Shown here one piece after another: positions 21,136-32,059 of a DNA stretch of 64,000 nucleotides. Each line of letters starts with the position of its first letter. Positions within the stretch are counted from its first letter, which is position 1. The notes beneath the pieces are model-generated. The model did not search any database. It was not told the DNA's origin and worked only from the letters and a program-made list of their open reading frames with translations. The position numbers were made by a program, and so were the translations under genes. This DNA comes from Hormiphora californensis (Eukaryota; Ctenophora; Tentaculata; Cydippida; Pleurobrachiidae): assembly GCA_020137815.1 (NCBI GenBank), contig CM035359.1:2165845-2229844 (forward strand). Reading direction: 5' to 3'.

Positions 21136-22577
21136 ACAAGCAAACAAACACCCGTGAAGTTGCATGACGTAGCCAGCTGATCCAGGCTCTTAAATTGGGC
21201 AGTTACCTGCAGTACAGCGATGGACACTCGAATAGAACGTCTCTCAAGTTTAAATTGTGATTTGGGATCGGATTTTTGATCTTATATTATTGACTATGAG
21301 TATGAAAAACTTTCTAGTTTACCTTCAAGTATGTAAATAGTTAGAAGGGTGAGACAAACTTATTTTTTGTAGATTTGTGTTAAAAGTGATATTGATGTTA
21401 ACAGTGTTGTATTGTTATTAGAAATATAAACTTTCTGACAAATTCAACAAAACAAAACATGAAACATTTTATTTGTTAACCGGGATGTAGATATCTAGAT
21501 TATTTTGAAATTGGATTATCTACATCTGATTTACCTGGGTAAATTGGGTTCATGATATATATCTTAGTTCGTATCATTGTTTGTATCAGGGGATACCAAT
21601 ATCATTATCATATTATGATATCACTGCACTGGCAAGTGCCCCGGGGCCCATCCACCCCCCGGCCCCCCTTTCCTAGAAAGAAAGAAAAATGCGAGGGGCC
21701 GACAGGCCCCGAAGCTAGAGAGAGAGAATGAGTGTGTTTGAAGTACACTAGGGGAAAGAAGCCTCTAAAGTGCACACTCTCCCTTTCACTTCTACAGTGC
21801 AGTACCATACGAACGCGACGAGACCGGATTTCAGGATCAAATTACACAAGCATGCAGTTGAACTAGAGTTATGAAACTTGGTATCCAGCTGTCCTTTTAC
21901 TATCACTGCTGGAATCCAAGTTTATAGACTGATTGAAGCTAAGATGCTGAAACGGTAGGGGTGTCAAGTTCGGCTATAAAAGTGTCGTCTATATATACAC
22001 GACCCAAATCCCGGGAGCTTAGCTCTTGAAAACGGTAAAAGCTTCGAAGTTGAAATTTTGTGGAGTCATAGTTCTTGATAGGGTGCGTGTAGTAGGATAT
22101 TTTTCGAGTCATAAAACCTTAATTAAGACCTAATTATGCCCTAATTAAATATGCATTTCCCACCTATCTCCGGACTGGGTGGTCGGAGAGACTTCTTTTA
22201 TAGCTTATCCGAACCGGAAACGTCGATTTATGGGGGGTCGTTCCCCGAACAAAAAGTCGTATCTCGCACCCTTCTGGATTTATTCACATATTTATGATTT
22301 TATGCATATCTTGAATATCTTTTAACTGGTTGATGTTAGGGACATGAAACATGTCTAATTCGACGTAGAATGGTCGATTTATGGGGGGTCGTTCCCCGAA
22401 CAAAAATCCGTATCTCGCACCCTTCTTAAGTTATGCACATATTTATGATTTAATACAATCATTCGCTGAATGGCTGATACTAGAAACTTTGAATTGGTGT
22501 TTGACGTAAAAAGATCGAAGTATATGCAGCAGATTTACCAAAAAAGAGAAACATCATACCAAAAAGAAGAGAAACTA
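21136..22577. other. Intergenic, with a ~75-bp direct repeat
   Basis: No gene is seen downstream of the PDZ gene. A block starting TCGATTTATGGGGGGTCGTT occurs twice (about 22213-22290 and 22373-22450). The segment starting CTGGCAAGTGCCCCGGGGCC near 21630 resembles one near 41043, hinting at a shared repeat family. Confidence 0.5.
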
Positions 22578-23454
22578 CAGTCGGACCCCGATTTAGGGGC
22601 CCCCGATTTAGGGACACCCCGATTTAGGGACAGGATTTTTTTCCCCCAAAAATTTTTTGAATTTTTTTTGTGAAATTTTTTGTGAAATTTTTTTGAAAAT
22701 TTTTCAAAAAGATACCAGCCACGTCCGAATCGTGTTTCGAATCAGTGAATCTTATCGTATGTCCTGCTGCTAATTAGACGGTTCGGAACGAACTGATACG
22801 TGATCCCCATGGGGCCATTGAATCACAAGTTCACCAAGCGTCAAAATTTCGATTCGATGGGGATCACGTTTCGATTCGTTCCGAACCGTCTAATTAGCAG
22901 CAGGACATGCGATAAGATGCACCGATTCGAAACACGATTCGGATGTGGCTGGCATACCTTTAAAAATTTTAAAACATTTTTGCAAAATTTTACAGTACGA
23001 TTGTCAATGCTTTGATCGGTGCTCCCCATAAATTTTAAGAGAAAAAGTTATTTTGAAATTTTGATACTTCCTCAACCGCTTAGGGTGCCCCGATTCGGCA
23101 TGGTATCACGTATCGGTTCGTTTGGAATCCACTAATTAGACAGGACATCCAGTAAGCTGCACCGATTCGAAACACAAATCGGACGGGCTGGTATAACTTA
23201 GAAAATTTTTCACACTTTTTTGAGGAAAAAAAACTATTTTATATTTTTCTATTTCTAATCAGAAATGATGATGTCATCAATACATGAATATTGCTTATAA
23301 CAGTTAGAGGTGTCTTTAGTCTTAATAATATAGCATTTTGGGCATAAAATAGGTTTTTATGGGCCAAATATGGCTCACCCCGATTTAGTGGACACCCCGA
23401 TTTAGTGGACAAGACCCTTTCCCCCGAGGGTGTCCCTAAATCGGGGTCCGACTG
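22578..23454. mobile_element. pogo/Tigger-like non-autonomous transposon, 877 bp
   Basis: CAGTCGGACCCCGATTTAGG at the left is the inverse of CTAAATCGGGGTCCGACTG at the right; both sides are flanked by TA. The inner arms (GATACGTGATCCCCATGG and partner) are inverted too. It has no transposase frame. Confidence 0.8.
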
Positions 23455-23658
23455 TAGTACCAAAAACCAATCAAATTGGTTTGGATGACCCGGGGCCCAA
23501 AGGCGTCGGGATGCAAAATGTTGGTAGGATAAAACATTACTTTTGTAGGAAAATCTAAAAATGCGTCAAGAAAAACACTATTGTAGCTGGTGAAGGTCGC
23601 ATCTCGACGCCTTTGGGCCCCGGGTCATCCAAACCAATTTGATTGGTTTTTGGTACTA
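23455..23658. mobile_element. 204-bp foldback hairpin element
   Basis: About 60-bp arms begin TAGTACCAAAAACCAATCAA and end with the exact inverse; the arm itself contains the self-complementary CCAATCAAATTGG. A related larger element is at 42470-42906. It directly abuts the pogo-like element. Confidence 0.8.
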
Positions 23659-23769
23659 GTTCCAATACCATATACATATTACCAAAATTGTCCAGGCCAG
23701 AGAGAGAAAGAGAGAAAGAGAGAAAAAGAGAGACTGAGAGTTAAGCAAGGCAAGAGTATATAACACACA

Positions 23770-25067
23770 TACCAACACATTGTGGTACGCCATTTATCCA
23801 CGATCCATCCTTCTGACAATTTGCCCTTCTATAGAAGTCAGATGCTAAACCTGATTTGCTAAACCTGATCTGCTCCACAACATCACCACCCCACCGTTTA
23901 GTTTAACACAGTCGCTACTTGAACTATCTATGAACAGGTAGTTCAGCACCTCAACACCATTACATGTGATAATGAAGGCGGTCTCTGTTTTGGTGATCGT
24001 CCAGATCTTATCCACCTCCACCGGGGGTTGTACTGGCAGGTCCGTCCAGCTGCTCGTGCAGGAGTATATCTGATACTGCATTCGGGAGATGAACCCCACA
24101 TACACAGTTCCGATAGTGCTGCTGTCCTTGGATCCATCGCATCCTATTCTCGCTCCGCGAATAATAGGATCCCGGCCCGTTGAGAGCAAGAACTCACGTG
24201 CGCGCGATATAAAGCACGTTTTCAGCAGATCGCGCGTGATAGACCGTTTTTGGAGACCATTTTAGCTGACCTAGCACTACTCAAAGGTCAATTATGGCCT
24301 CATTTCGCATCGTGATGAATCGGCGGGTATTTTCCCATACTCACAAGGCCATGACGATTCCCCCAGTACCCGCAGATTGTTCCAGGACCGAGTACGAGCT
24401 TGCAGCCAGGTCTTTAAAGAATTGCTCATGTTTAGCGTCAATTTTGACCCACTATTCCTCAAATGCTGATACTCGCGGGTATTTTCCGTAAAACTAGAGA
24501 CAATTATCTGCCAGGAGCAACAAACGAGATGTAAATCGGTTCAGTAGTTCCTTGCAGCCAGGTCTTTGAAAAAGTTTGCTCTAAAATCAATAACGGACCG
24601 GAGGCCTAGATATGTAAGATCGATCTCGGTCGCTGCGCGACCTCGATCTCACTCAGGCATCAATGTGGCCAACTGCTGTCCTTGTCTTTCATATTCACAA
24701 CGATGGTCTGACCACTGCCCAGTGTAGAGTCCGTCTTTATCTGGAGAGGTGTTGCCTCCAGGTCCCAGAGTATGTACAAATCCTTCTCTACAGCTGTCCA
24801 CTCTGAAATACAATGGATTTCAGTTTTTTGCTTATATTTTTTGGGTGTAATCTAACAAAAACAAAATAGCTTGTGGACCTGAAAACATACACAGTTTCAG
24901 GCGGTTCAATCATTAAATTGTTTTGTTCTAATAAAAGTTTCCCGTGAAACAGTTAACAGGGTAGAACAAGGCAATCATGTGTCATGTTAATAAAATTTAT
25001 TTTGTGACTAACCTGTGAGAACAGCTGTCCCGCATAATGCAGCTGTGAAGAGAAGGAGACGTATCAT
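23770..25067 (-). pseudogene. Secreted sushi-type protein, paralogue A, disrupted
   Basis: Exon 1 (25067-25013) encodes the signal peptide MIRLLLFTAALCGTAVLT, and exon 2 starts at 24802 (EWTAVEKDLYILWD). The downstream part has the blocks LPVQPPVEVDKIWTI, FIITCNGVEVLN and, in another frame, RWGGDVVEQIRFSKSG, ending with a Cys-rich piece (NCQKDGSWINGVPQCV) like the end of a CCP/sushi module. It parallels paralogue B at 36690-37983 block by block. Two lesions break it: a 545-bp transposon (24128-24672) inserted in exon 2 with a 9-bp target duplication, and a one-base frame change near the SDCVK motif (about 23905). It would be read as a secreted extracellular protein if intact. The central domain is one I recognise only by its CN(G/D)VEVL motif, perhaps FAMeT/Methyltransf_FA-like. 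Later exons were not found. Confidence 0.7.
24128..24672. mobile_element. MULE-like MITE inserted in a coding exon, 9-bp TSD
   Basis: The element runs from TTGGATCCATCGC to CAATGTGGCCAA and is flanked by exact CTGCTGTCC copies (24119-24127 and 24673-24681). Near its right end is the hairpin GATCTCGGTCGC..GCGACCTCGATC that recurs in the related copies at 8076-8137, 26242-26918 and 58869-58929. Confidence 0.85.
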
Positions 25068-25644
25068 CGTAACACACATGTATACTACTGCTGCAGGGGT
25101 GGGAAAAAATGTCCGCCCTAGATTGGCGTTGGGATTAGACGGGGTTGCTCTATGGGACAAGTGAATGGGTTGACCGGGATTTCGGATTTTTGTTGGCTGC
25201 GGAGCAGCCCCTCCGAAGGGTTTCGCGAAAAATCGCGCGCGAAAAAAGAGGGCGCGACGTGCCCAAGGATTTTTGGCTCGGAGTTAATTTTTTTGGTCGG
25301 AGTGAACGTTGTCATTTGATTTTAAACTAACTATTCCAGGGAGCAAAAATTTTCGGTCTGGAGGTCGAGCGGTTGTCTAGTCTTTGGCTGCCGAATCGAA
25401 TTTCTTTCGGGTCACTGACTGGTTAAAGGCGGGCGCGGTGATCATGTTTTTTACCGGTACGGGTCGTGGACTACTTTCTGGGTTGCTGGTCGGGTTTTTT
25501 GGGGAAGAGTCACGTATTACAGCCGCTAATGAGGGATGAGTATCGAAAAAGCGACATGTGCCGATTCGGAGGACGGAGCACTGGGATTAAGAGGCCACTT
25601 GTTAAATGCTAACGAGCTTCGGATCTCATGACCAATCATCATCG

Positions 25645-25832
25645 TCATCCCTTGCCATGCTATACGCAGTCTGTCTGTTCGGCACTTTAAGCGCCTGCAC
25701 TTTAAGCGCACTTTAAGCGCCTCGGCACTTTAAGCGCCTCGCTTACGCTCGCCCTTCGGGCTTGCGTAAGCTCACACCGGGCCTTCGGCCCGGTGTGAGA
25801 GCTGACAGGCAAGGAACATGTCAAGTCATCCC
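25645..25832. mobile_element. Double C(UUCG)G hairpin repeat, copy 1
   Basis: CTTACGCTCGCCCTTCGGG and partner, then CACACCGGGCCTTCGGCCCG and partner, form two adjacent GC hairpins each closed by CTTCGG. CACTTTAAGCGC is repeated in front. The wider flanks (CCGCTAATGAGGGATG and inverse) form an outer palindrome from about 25512 to 25858. A second copy is at 36158-36300. Confidence 0.75.
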
Positions 25833-26241
25833 TCATTAGCGGCTGTGATACGTGGTTCTCCACAACTAATCCTAATTAGCAATTCAGAATGGTCCACGAT
25901 TCGATGGGGATCACATGACTTGACTAACTGTCAGCGGTATCGCCTTTGTGTGTCTTGTGGTTGTCCGTTTTTTATTTTCCTGGTCGCATTCTGAGGAGGT
26001 TCGATGGCCGGAGACAATTTTTTTGACTTCTGGACCGAGGATTTGTGTTTTTTGGAATGAGTGACGCGGACTGTGTTCGTTCCGATCGGCTGTCAGAGCA
26101 TTGGCCTGACCCTATTCTCATTTCTCTCACGCGGAGCGCGCGAGAACTGTGGTCAGAGCATTGGCCTGACAGCCGATCGGAGGAATGGGCTTCGAGCTGA
26201 AGGTTTTGGTCAGCCTGTTTGTGTTTAAATAAGTAGTATAT

Positions 26242-26918
26242 TTGGTGACATTGACACCTAGTGCGTGCGAGATCGAGGTCGCGCAGCGACCGAGAACGAG
26301 CTCGCACATAGGTGTCCGCTCCGCCCCCTAAAAAGGGGTCGTGTCTTTCAAGCCAAATTGCACGTGATCCACTGGACCGATTTGCATCCGGTTTGTCGCA
26401 AAAGACTACAAATTGGTCCTAGTTTACTGGAAAATACCCGAGAAGTTTGTCTTTCAACAGGAAGTGGGTCAAAATTGACACTGAAGTCAAATCTATAATC
26501 TGGCTTCCGAGCCTTTTTGCACCACTCCCAGACGGTGTAGAATGAATCTGAGGGTATCAGAAGATAGGTTGAACTCTTGTGAGTACTGGAAAATACCCGG
26601 CATTAATAGCTGATACTAATTGCATCAACATATCTCCCAATATCTTCTAAATCGCATGGGCGTAGTGCAGAAACTCTCGGAAGCCAGATTATAGGTTTGA
26701 CTTCAGTGTCAATTTTGACCCACTTCCTGTTGACAGACAAACTTCCCGGGTATTTTCCAGTATATTAGGATCATTTGTAGTCTTTTGCGACAAACCGGAT
26801 GCAAATCGGTCCAGTGGATCGCGTGCAACATCCCTTGAAAGAAACGACCCTTTTTGAGGCGGAGCAGACACCTGTGTGTGAGCTCAATCTTGGTCGCGCA
26901 CGGTGTCTATGTCACCAA
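26242..26918. mobile_element. MULE-like MITE, 677 bp, exact 9-bp TSD
   Basis: TTGGTGACATTGACACC and its inverse GGTGTCTATGTCACCAA bound the element, which is flanked by exact GTAGTATAT copies. Long arms (about 300 bp) pair through most of its length, with the GGTCGCGCAGCGACC hairpin near the left end. No coding frame. Confidence 0.88.
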
Positions 26919-27182
26919 GTAGTATATAGGGTGACTCTGCTGGATTTTAGCGCTCTGCGGTGTCAGGAGCCGTACTGCAACTGGTCTAGGGCGGACATTT
27001 TTTTGCCCACCCCTGTACTTAAGTTAATGAAGGGGCGGAAAGGAGTAAAGTAAATGGTGAAATTGTTTATTATCGAAATGAAAAAATTCAAGAATCTAAC
27101 CAATCGGTTTATTTTTTCTCTGGTTTCAAGGTAGCAAACGTAAGTGGTGGCGGATAAAAGAAAATGATCTGATCCCTATCTA

Positions 27183-27183
<1 letters not shown>

Positions 27184-27249
<66 letters not shown>

Positions 27250-27290
27250 CTCTCTGTCTCTCTTTTTCTCTCAGTCTCTCTCTCCCCATC
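27184..27290. repeat. CT microsatellite
   Basis: Continuous CT dinucleotides for about 60 bp, then interrupted CT-rich DNA. Confidence 0.95.
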
Positions 27291-27347
27291 TATCTTTAAA
27301 TCTTACATATCTCAACCAAGCTCCTATGCAAAGTTAATGTCCTTGTC

Positions 27348-29045
27348 TTAGATCCACGGACTCCTCTGGTTGAGTGTTAGAGAGTTATACGTGTTCTCTC
27401 CTTTTTTTAATAGTCGTCTCTATGTCTCTTACTCGCGTAGCTAACCTGTGTCTCTGCACCTGAAAATTCTTTATCTCTATAAAAGTTTCAATCGTTCAAA
27501 GATTGAGAGACGAGGGAGAGAGGCAGGGAGAGGGAGGAAAAGTTGTGAGTCTTCTAAAATTGAAATGGACTGGGATCAAGACGGGTCCGGGAAGGGGATT
27601 CCATGTGTCAAGATAGTGATACGTGGCAGGCACCCGGCTGCCGGCACCGCCAGACAATCTAGACTGGTGTAGACTACTAATACTAATACTACTAGTCTGC
27701 CACCGGGTTTGAACAATTTATTAATGAGAAATTCGGTTAACATTCTTACCTCAGCCTGATTCAGAGTTTCGAAGGACTGTTTGTGTGGAGGGTGACCGTT
27801 TGGCGTTTTCCATAGTCCCAAGTACTCAAGGGTAGATTGTAAGTCACCTACACGTGGGAAATGAAAATGTGGTAATAAGGTGGAATTTTTTGTTTAGTTT
27901 GAAATAACTCGCTCGACTGCAGCAAAAGGACTGAAAGGTCCATTACGGTGGCAGATTCCGGCCAAGTGTTTTTTCAATCAAGTGAAATGTTTTTGTTTGA
28001 AATTTTATAAAAATTTTATTTCAAAATGAAAATAAACATGTTGTTAAAATTATTGGCCGGAATCTGCCACGCGGGTGGCAGATTCCGGCCAAGATTCTCA
28101 AAAAACCTTGGCCAGAATCTGCCACACACGTGGCAGATTCTGGCCAACCAACTAAAACGTGTTTATATCAAAGCGAAAACCACTGTACCCGACTAATTTT
28201 GATACGCTGAATCACGTAAGATACTTTTCCAATCGCTCAGAGGTCGGGAAAGTGTCATAGTTGACCATAATAGGGTCTAATTGACCCCACTTACAACTTT
28301 TCACCTTAAACGATAGACGCTTATGTGAAGGCACTTTTCCGACTAATTTTGATACGCTGAATCACGTAAGCAACTTTTCCAAGTACTCAGAGATCGGCAA
28401 AGTGCCCTAATTGAGCAATTAAGGCTAATTAGACCCAATTATACCCAATTAAGGCACTTTCCCGACCTCGGAGGACTTGGAAAAGTTGCTTACGTGATTC
28501 AGCGTATCAAAAATAGTCGGAAAAGTGCCTTCACATAAGCGTCTATCGTTTTAAGGTAAAAAGTTGTAAGTGGGGTCAATTAGACCCTATTATGGTCAAT
28601 TATGACACTTTCCCGACCTCTGAGGGATTGGAAAAGTATCTTACGTGATTCAGCGTATCAAAATTAGTCGGGTACAGTGGTTTTCGCTTTGATATAAACA
28701 CGTTTTAGTTGGTTGGCCAGAATCTGCCACGTGTGTGGCAGATTCTGGCCAAGGTTTTTTTGAGAATCTTGGCCGGAATCTGCCACCCGCGTGGCAGATT
28801 CCGGCCAATAATTTTAACGACATGTTTATTTTCATTTTTAAATACAATTTTTATTAAACTTCAAACAAAAACATTTCACTTGATTGAAAAAACACTTGGC
28901 CGGAATCTGCCACCGTAGTCCATGTTTGTTTATTAGGCTTCCGCGGTATCTATTAAACGAACAGTTTCTTACCCATTTGTTGTGACGTTGTAGAGATTGG
29001 GAGTAAAAGTAGAACTAGAAGACTGCTGCAGGTAACGGAGAGCAT
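27348..29045 (-). CDS. Small secreted protein (71 aa), unknown family
   Basis: Four exons join in phase: 29045-28973, 27847-27750, 27459-27433 and 27365-27348. The protein opens with a strong signal peptide (MLSVTCSSLLVLLLLPISTT), continues with a short neutral segment (GDLQSTLEYLGLWKTPNG) and ends basic (RHRLATRRSPWI, stop). Short length, signal peptide and a late dibasic site would suit a secreted peptide precursor, but this is inference and I do not recognise it. The first two exons are well supported by phase and splice sites; the 27-bp exon and the last exon are tentative. The large intron 1 contains the 974-bp palindrome at 27944-28917. Confidence 0.45.
27944..28917. mobile_element. 974-bp near-perfect palindrome with GTCCAT flanks
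   Basis: The left arm begins TACGGTGGCAGATTCCGGCC and the right arm ends with its inverse; the arms pair almost to the centre near 28430. Inside each arm the block CTAATTTTGATACGCTGAAT occurs twice, and GGCAGATTCCGGCCAA recurs several times. GTCCAT stands immediately outside both ends, suggesting a 6-bp target duplication. Confidence 0.85.
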
Positions 29046-29220
29046 TGTGTGGCTGCACGCTGTCAGAGCATTGGCCTGGACAGTTATTATAATGCATAGT
29101 GTTTCTAAACAGGGCAACCAACACACCGAGAAACAGCATGGCAAACGCTTTTAAAAGTGGGACTGGGAAATGAAGGACTGAAGGCGAATTATTATAGTGA
29201 GCCAAACAAAAAGGGACCAC

Positions 29221-30089
29221 CGCGGCGTATATATTATAAATAGTATTCTCTTCGTCTCGTCGACCGCGGGGCGCCCGGTGCGGGGCTGGAGACAGTGGTA
29301 CAGAACGAGAAACATCATGGTAAAAGCGGGGAATAACTTATACAGTGTATATATATTGGGGGAAACCAGTTGTGCCTGAACCTCAGGTCAAGTGCCCCTT
29401 TTTTACGACTGTTTACGACTGAAATCTGAAATTTCAGAGTTCAGTTATGACGGCTATTCCCTGAAATCACGCGCTCTGGGTGTCCTCCACGAAACTAAAT
29501 TCAGTTTAGTGTTGAAATTTAGAAGTCAAGTTAGTGAGCGACTAATATCTCGCTAAACTTTAGATAACCGTCCACGAACAACATGTTTCGAGGCTTGGTC
29601 CGACCCATGTGATACTGAGGTGTTATACATGTGATAGAATGCGACACCCAATGGGCACTCTCTCTTTTCCATCACGTGAAGATATCAGCGTGACATACAA
29701 TAACGTGGAACGTAATGTGTGAATTGAGATAGAGATCCACTGGCCAATCAGGACACTTGATTCTCAATGTGCGATAATTAATAGCCAGTGCCACACCTGA
29801 GAGGGGGATAACGAGAGGGGCAATGGGCATAATGAAAGGGGGAACCGGGAATGAGAGACTGGGAGATAGGAGGGAAAGAGATGGAGAATGAGATATGAGA
29901 ATGAGTTTGGGAAAGAGAGGAGAATGAGAGGGGGAATTAGAGGGGAATAGAGGGGGAAATAGCGGGTTGTTTAAAGTTTTGAGAGGGGGGAAAGAGAGGG
30001 GGTAGGTTTTGGGTAGAGGGGGATAGTGAAGGGGAGGAAGATTGGGAAGAGATAAAAAGGGAATAAGGGGGGTTTGGGGGGTTTTGGAT
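29221..30089. other. Intergenic, no gene seen
   Basis: The block GTGCCTGAACCTCAGGTCAA near 29368 recurs near 34331, so it is a dispersed repeat. From 29800 the sequence becomes purine-rich. No exon is supported. Confidence 0.5.
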
Positions 30090-30114
30090 CTCTCTCTTTC
30101 CTTCCGCTCTCTCT

Positions 30115-30150
<36 letters not shown>

Positions 30151-30190
30151 CTCTTTTCTCTCTCTCTCCTCTCTCTCTCCCCGCTCTCTC

Positions 30191-30232
<42 letters not shown>

Positions 30233-30930
30233 CCCTCTCCTCTCTCCTCTCTCTCTCCTCTTCCTCTCTCTCCTCTCCTCTTCTCGCTCTCTTCTCTCTA
30301 CCGCTTCTCTCTCTCTCTCTCTCTTCCCTCCCCTCTCTTCTCCCTCCTCTCTCCTCTCTCCTCTTCTCTCTCTCTCTTCCGCTCTCTCTCTCTCTCTCCC
30401 CTCTCTCCTCTCTCTCTGGGTCTCTCTCTCTCTCTCTCCTCTCTCCCCTCTCTCGCTCCCTCTCTTCTCCTCTCTTCTCTCTCTCTTCTCCTCTCTCCTC
30501 TCCTTCTCTCATCTCTCTCTCTCTCTCTCCCTTTTTCTCTCTCTCTCCTCTCTCTCTCTTCTCGCCCTCTCTCCCCCTCTCTCTCTCTCCCCTCTCTCTC
30601 TCTTCTCCTCTCTCTTCTCTGCTCTCTCTCTCTCCTTCCTCCCCTCCTCTCTCTCTCTCTCTCTCTCCTCTCTCCTCTCTCTCCGCTCTTCTTCCTCTCT
30701 CTCTCCCTCCTCCCCTCTCTCTCCCCCTCTCTCCCTCTCTCTCTCTCTCCTCCTCTCTCTCTCTCTCCCCTCGCTCTCTTCATTCTCTCTTTTCTCTCTC
30801 TCTCTCTGCTTTTCTTCTTCTTCCTTCTCTCCTCTCTCTCTTCTCTCTCTCTCTTCCTCTTCGCTCTCCCTCTCTCTTCTCGCTCTCTCTCTCTTCTCTC
30901 TCTCTCTCCTCTCTCTCGGCTCCTCTGGCC
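30090..30930. repeat. Long interrupted CT-rich tract
   Basis: About 840 bp of almost pure pyrimidine on plus (CTCTCT with CC, TT and rare G). All long open frames here (poly Ser/Leu or Arg/Glu) are artefacts of composition. Confidence 0.95.
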
Positions 30931-32059
30931 TCCCTTTACCGCTCTCTGTCTTCCTTTTGAATTTTGCTATTTTTTGCTATTAAACTAATCTCAATTCTCC
31001 GTTCATATTTCATTTTTCCCCCTTTAACATTCTTGGGCTGTCTATTTTCTTTTTCCTCCCCTTTTCTGTTCTTGGAATTCTCTCTCTCCCTCTTATCTCG
31101 TTCCTAAATGTTTTTTCAATTTAAACTTTCTTCTCATTCCCCATGTGCCTGTTTTCAAAACCCTTCGTGGCCATTTTGCTTTTTTGGTCCATTTTGGGTT
31201 CTTTTGGGAACGCATTCCACAATGAAATTTGTTCAATTTAACGCCTTTGGGTTGGCTAAATTCTCAGCCTGTTTTTCTAAATTTAGTGTTATTTAGTGGG
31301 GTTATATGGGTTCAGTGTGAAATGGGGCTGAATCACGTGACTTGTACCACGTGGAGAGGGTTTTAGTATGGAACTAATCCCTCTCTAAAACCCTAGTCAA
31401 AGCACAAAAACAAACACTAATTCTGTAGTTCGGTGGCGAAATCGATAGAAACTCTCCCCTTTTCACACTCAAAAGCCTAATTATCGAGATCTAAAAGTTT
31501 TTGTACGGGTTTGTGGAGGACAAACCCCGAGAAATCAGGCTTCGAATTTTTAACCCCCCATCAATCCTGAGATAACAAGGGGCCTCAGATTTCGCCTTAA
31601 AGTCTGAATCTCATTGGTGACGTCATTATTTCCCCCGTTCTCCCTCACACAGGTAGCCAAACTCTTCGCCCTGATTGGTCCTTTCTTAAGGCACACCCTG
31701 GCGTTTTTTCAATCATCATGTTCCCAACCAAATGACTTCACCAGGGTTTAAGGCTAACAAAATGGACCTCAAATATGCATTTTAGCCTAATCAATTCATT
31801 TTTTGCTACAGCTTTTTCAAATTTTTGGCGTTTTTTTCAATTTTTTGTTGAAATTTTTTTACCTCAGGACACTTTTTTTGATGAAACATTAAATTCTTGG
31901 AATTTGAAGAGAATATAAGAGTGAATAAGCCCAAAGAAGGATTTTTGAAATGGAGTTATTTCTGGGCCCGAAACGGTTTTTCTTTTTTTTGCTTCTTTTA
32001 CACGCTGGGCTGAGAGTTTTCCCATCTTTTCCATTAAGTGAAAATCGGAAAAAGTTGCT
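30931..32059. other. Intergenic, no gene seen
   Basis: T-rich DNA with no convincing exon. A short CACGTGACTTGTACCACGTG inverted motif lies near 31333. Homopolymer runs become frequent toward the right end. Confidence 0.4.

Larger units (their letters stand above)
25094..27015. mobile_element. 1.9-kb hAT-like non-autonomous element containing nested elements
   Basis: The ends CAGGGGTGGGAAAAAATGTC and its inverse (GACATTTTTTTGCCCACCCCTG at the right, in two pieces) define it. The CAGGGGTGGG end is typical of hAT elements, but the flanking 8 bp (TACTGCTG and TACTTAAG) match only partly. Inside are a hairpin element at about 25512-25858 and a complete MULE-like MITE at 26242-26918. No transposase. 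Confidence 0.7.

Noticed and set aside
25645..25832. CRISPR-like or bacterial attenuator hairpins
   Set aside because: The context is clearly eukaryotic with spliced genes; there is no regular repeat-spacer array, and the copies sit within transposon-like palindromes.
29937..30988. Ser/Leu-rich and Arg/Glu-rich frames up to 313 codons
   Set aside because: Pure composition effect of a CT tract; no start context, splice sites or complexity.
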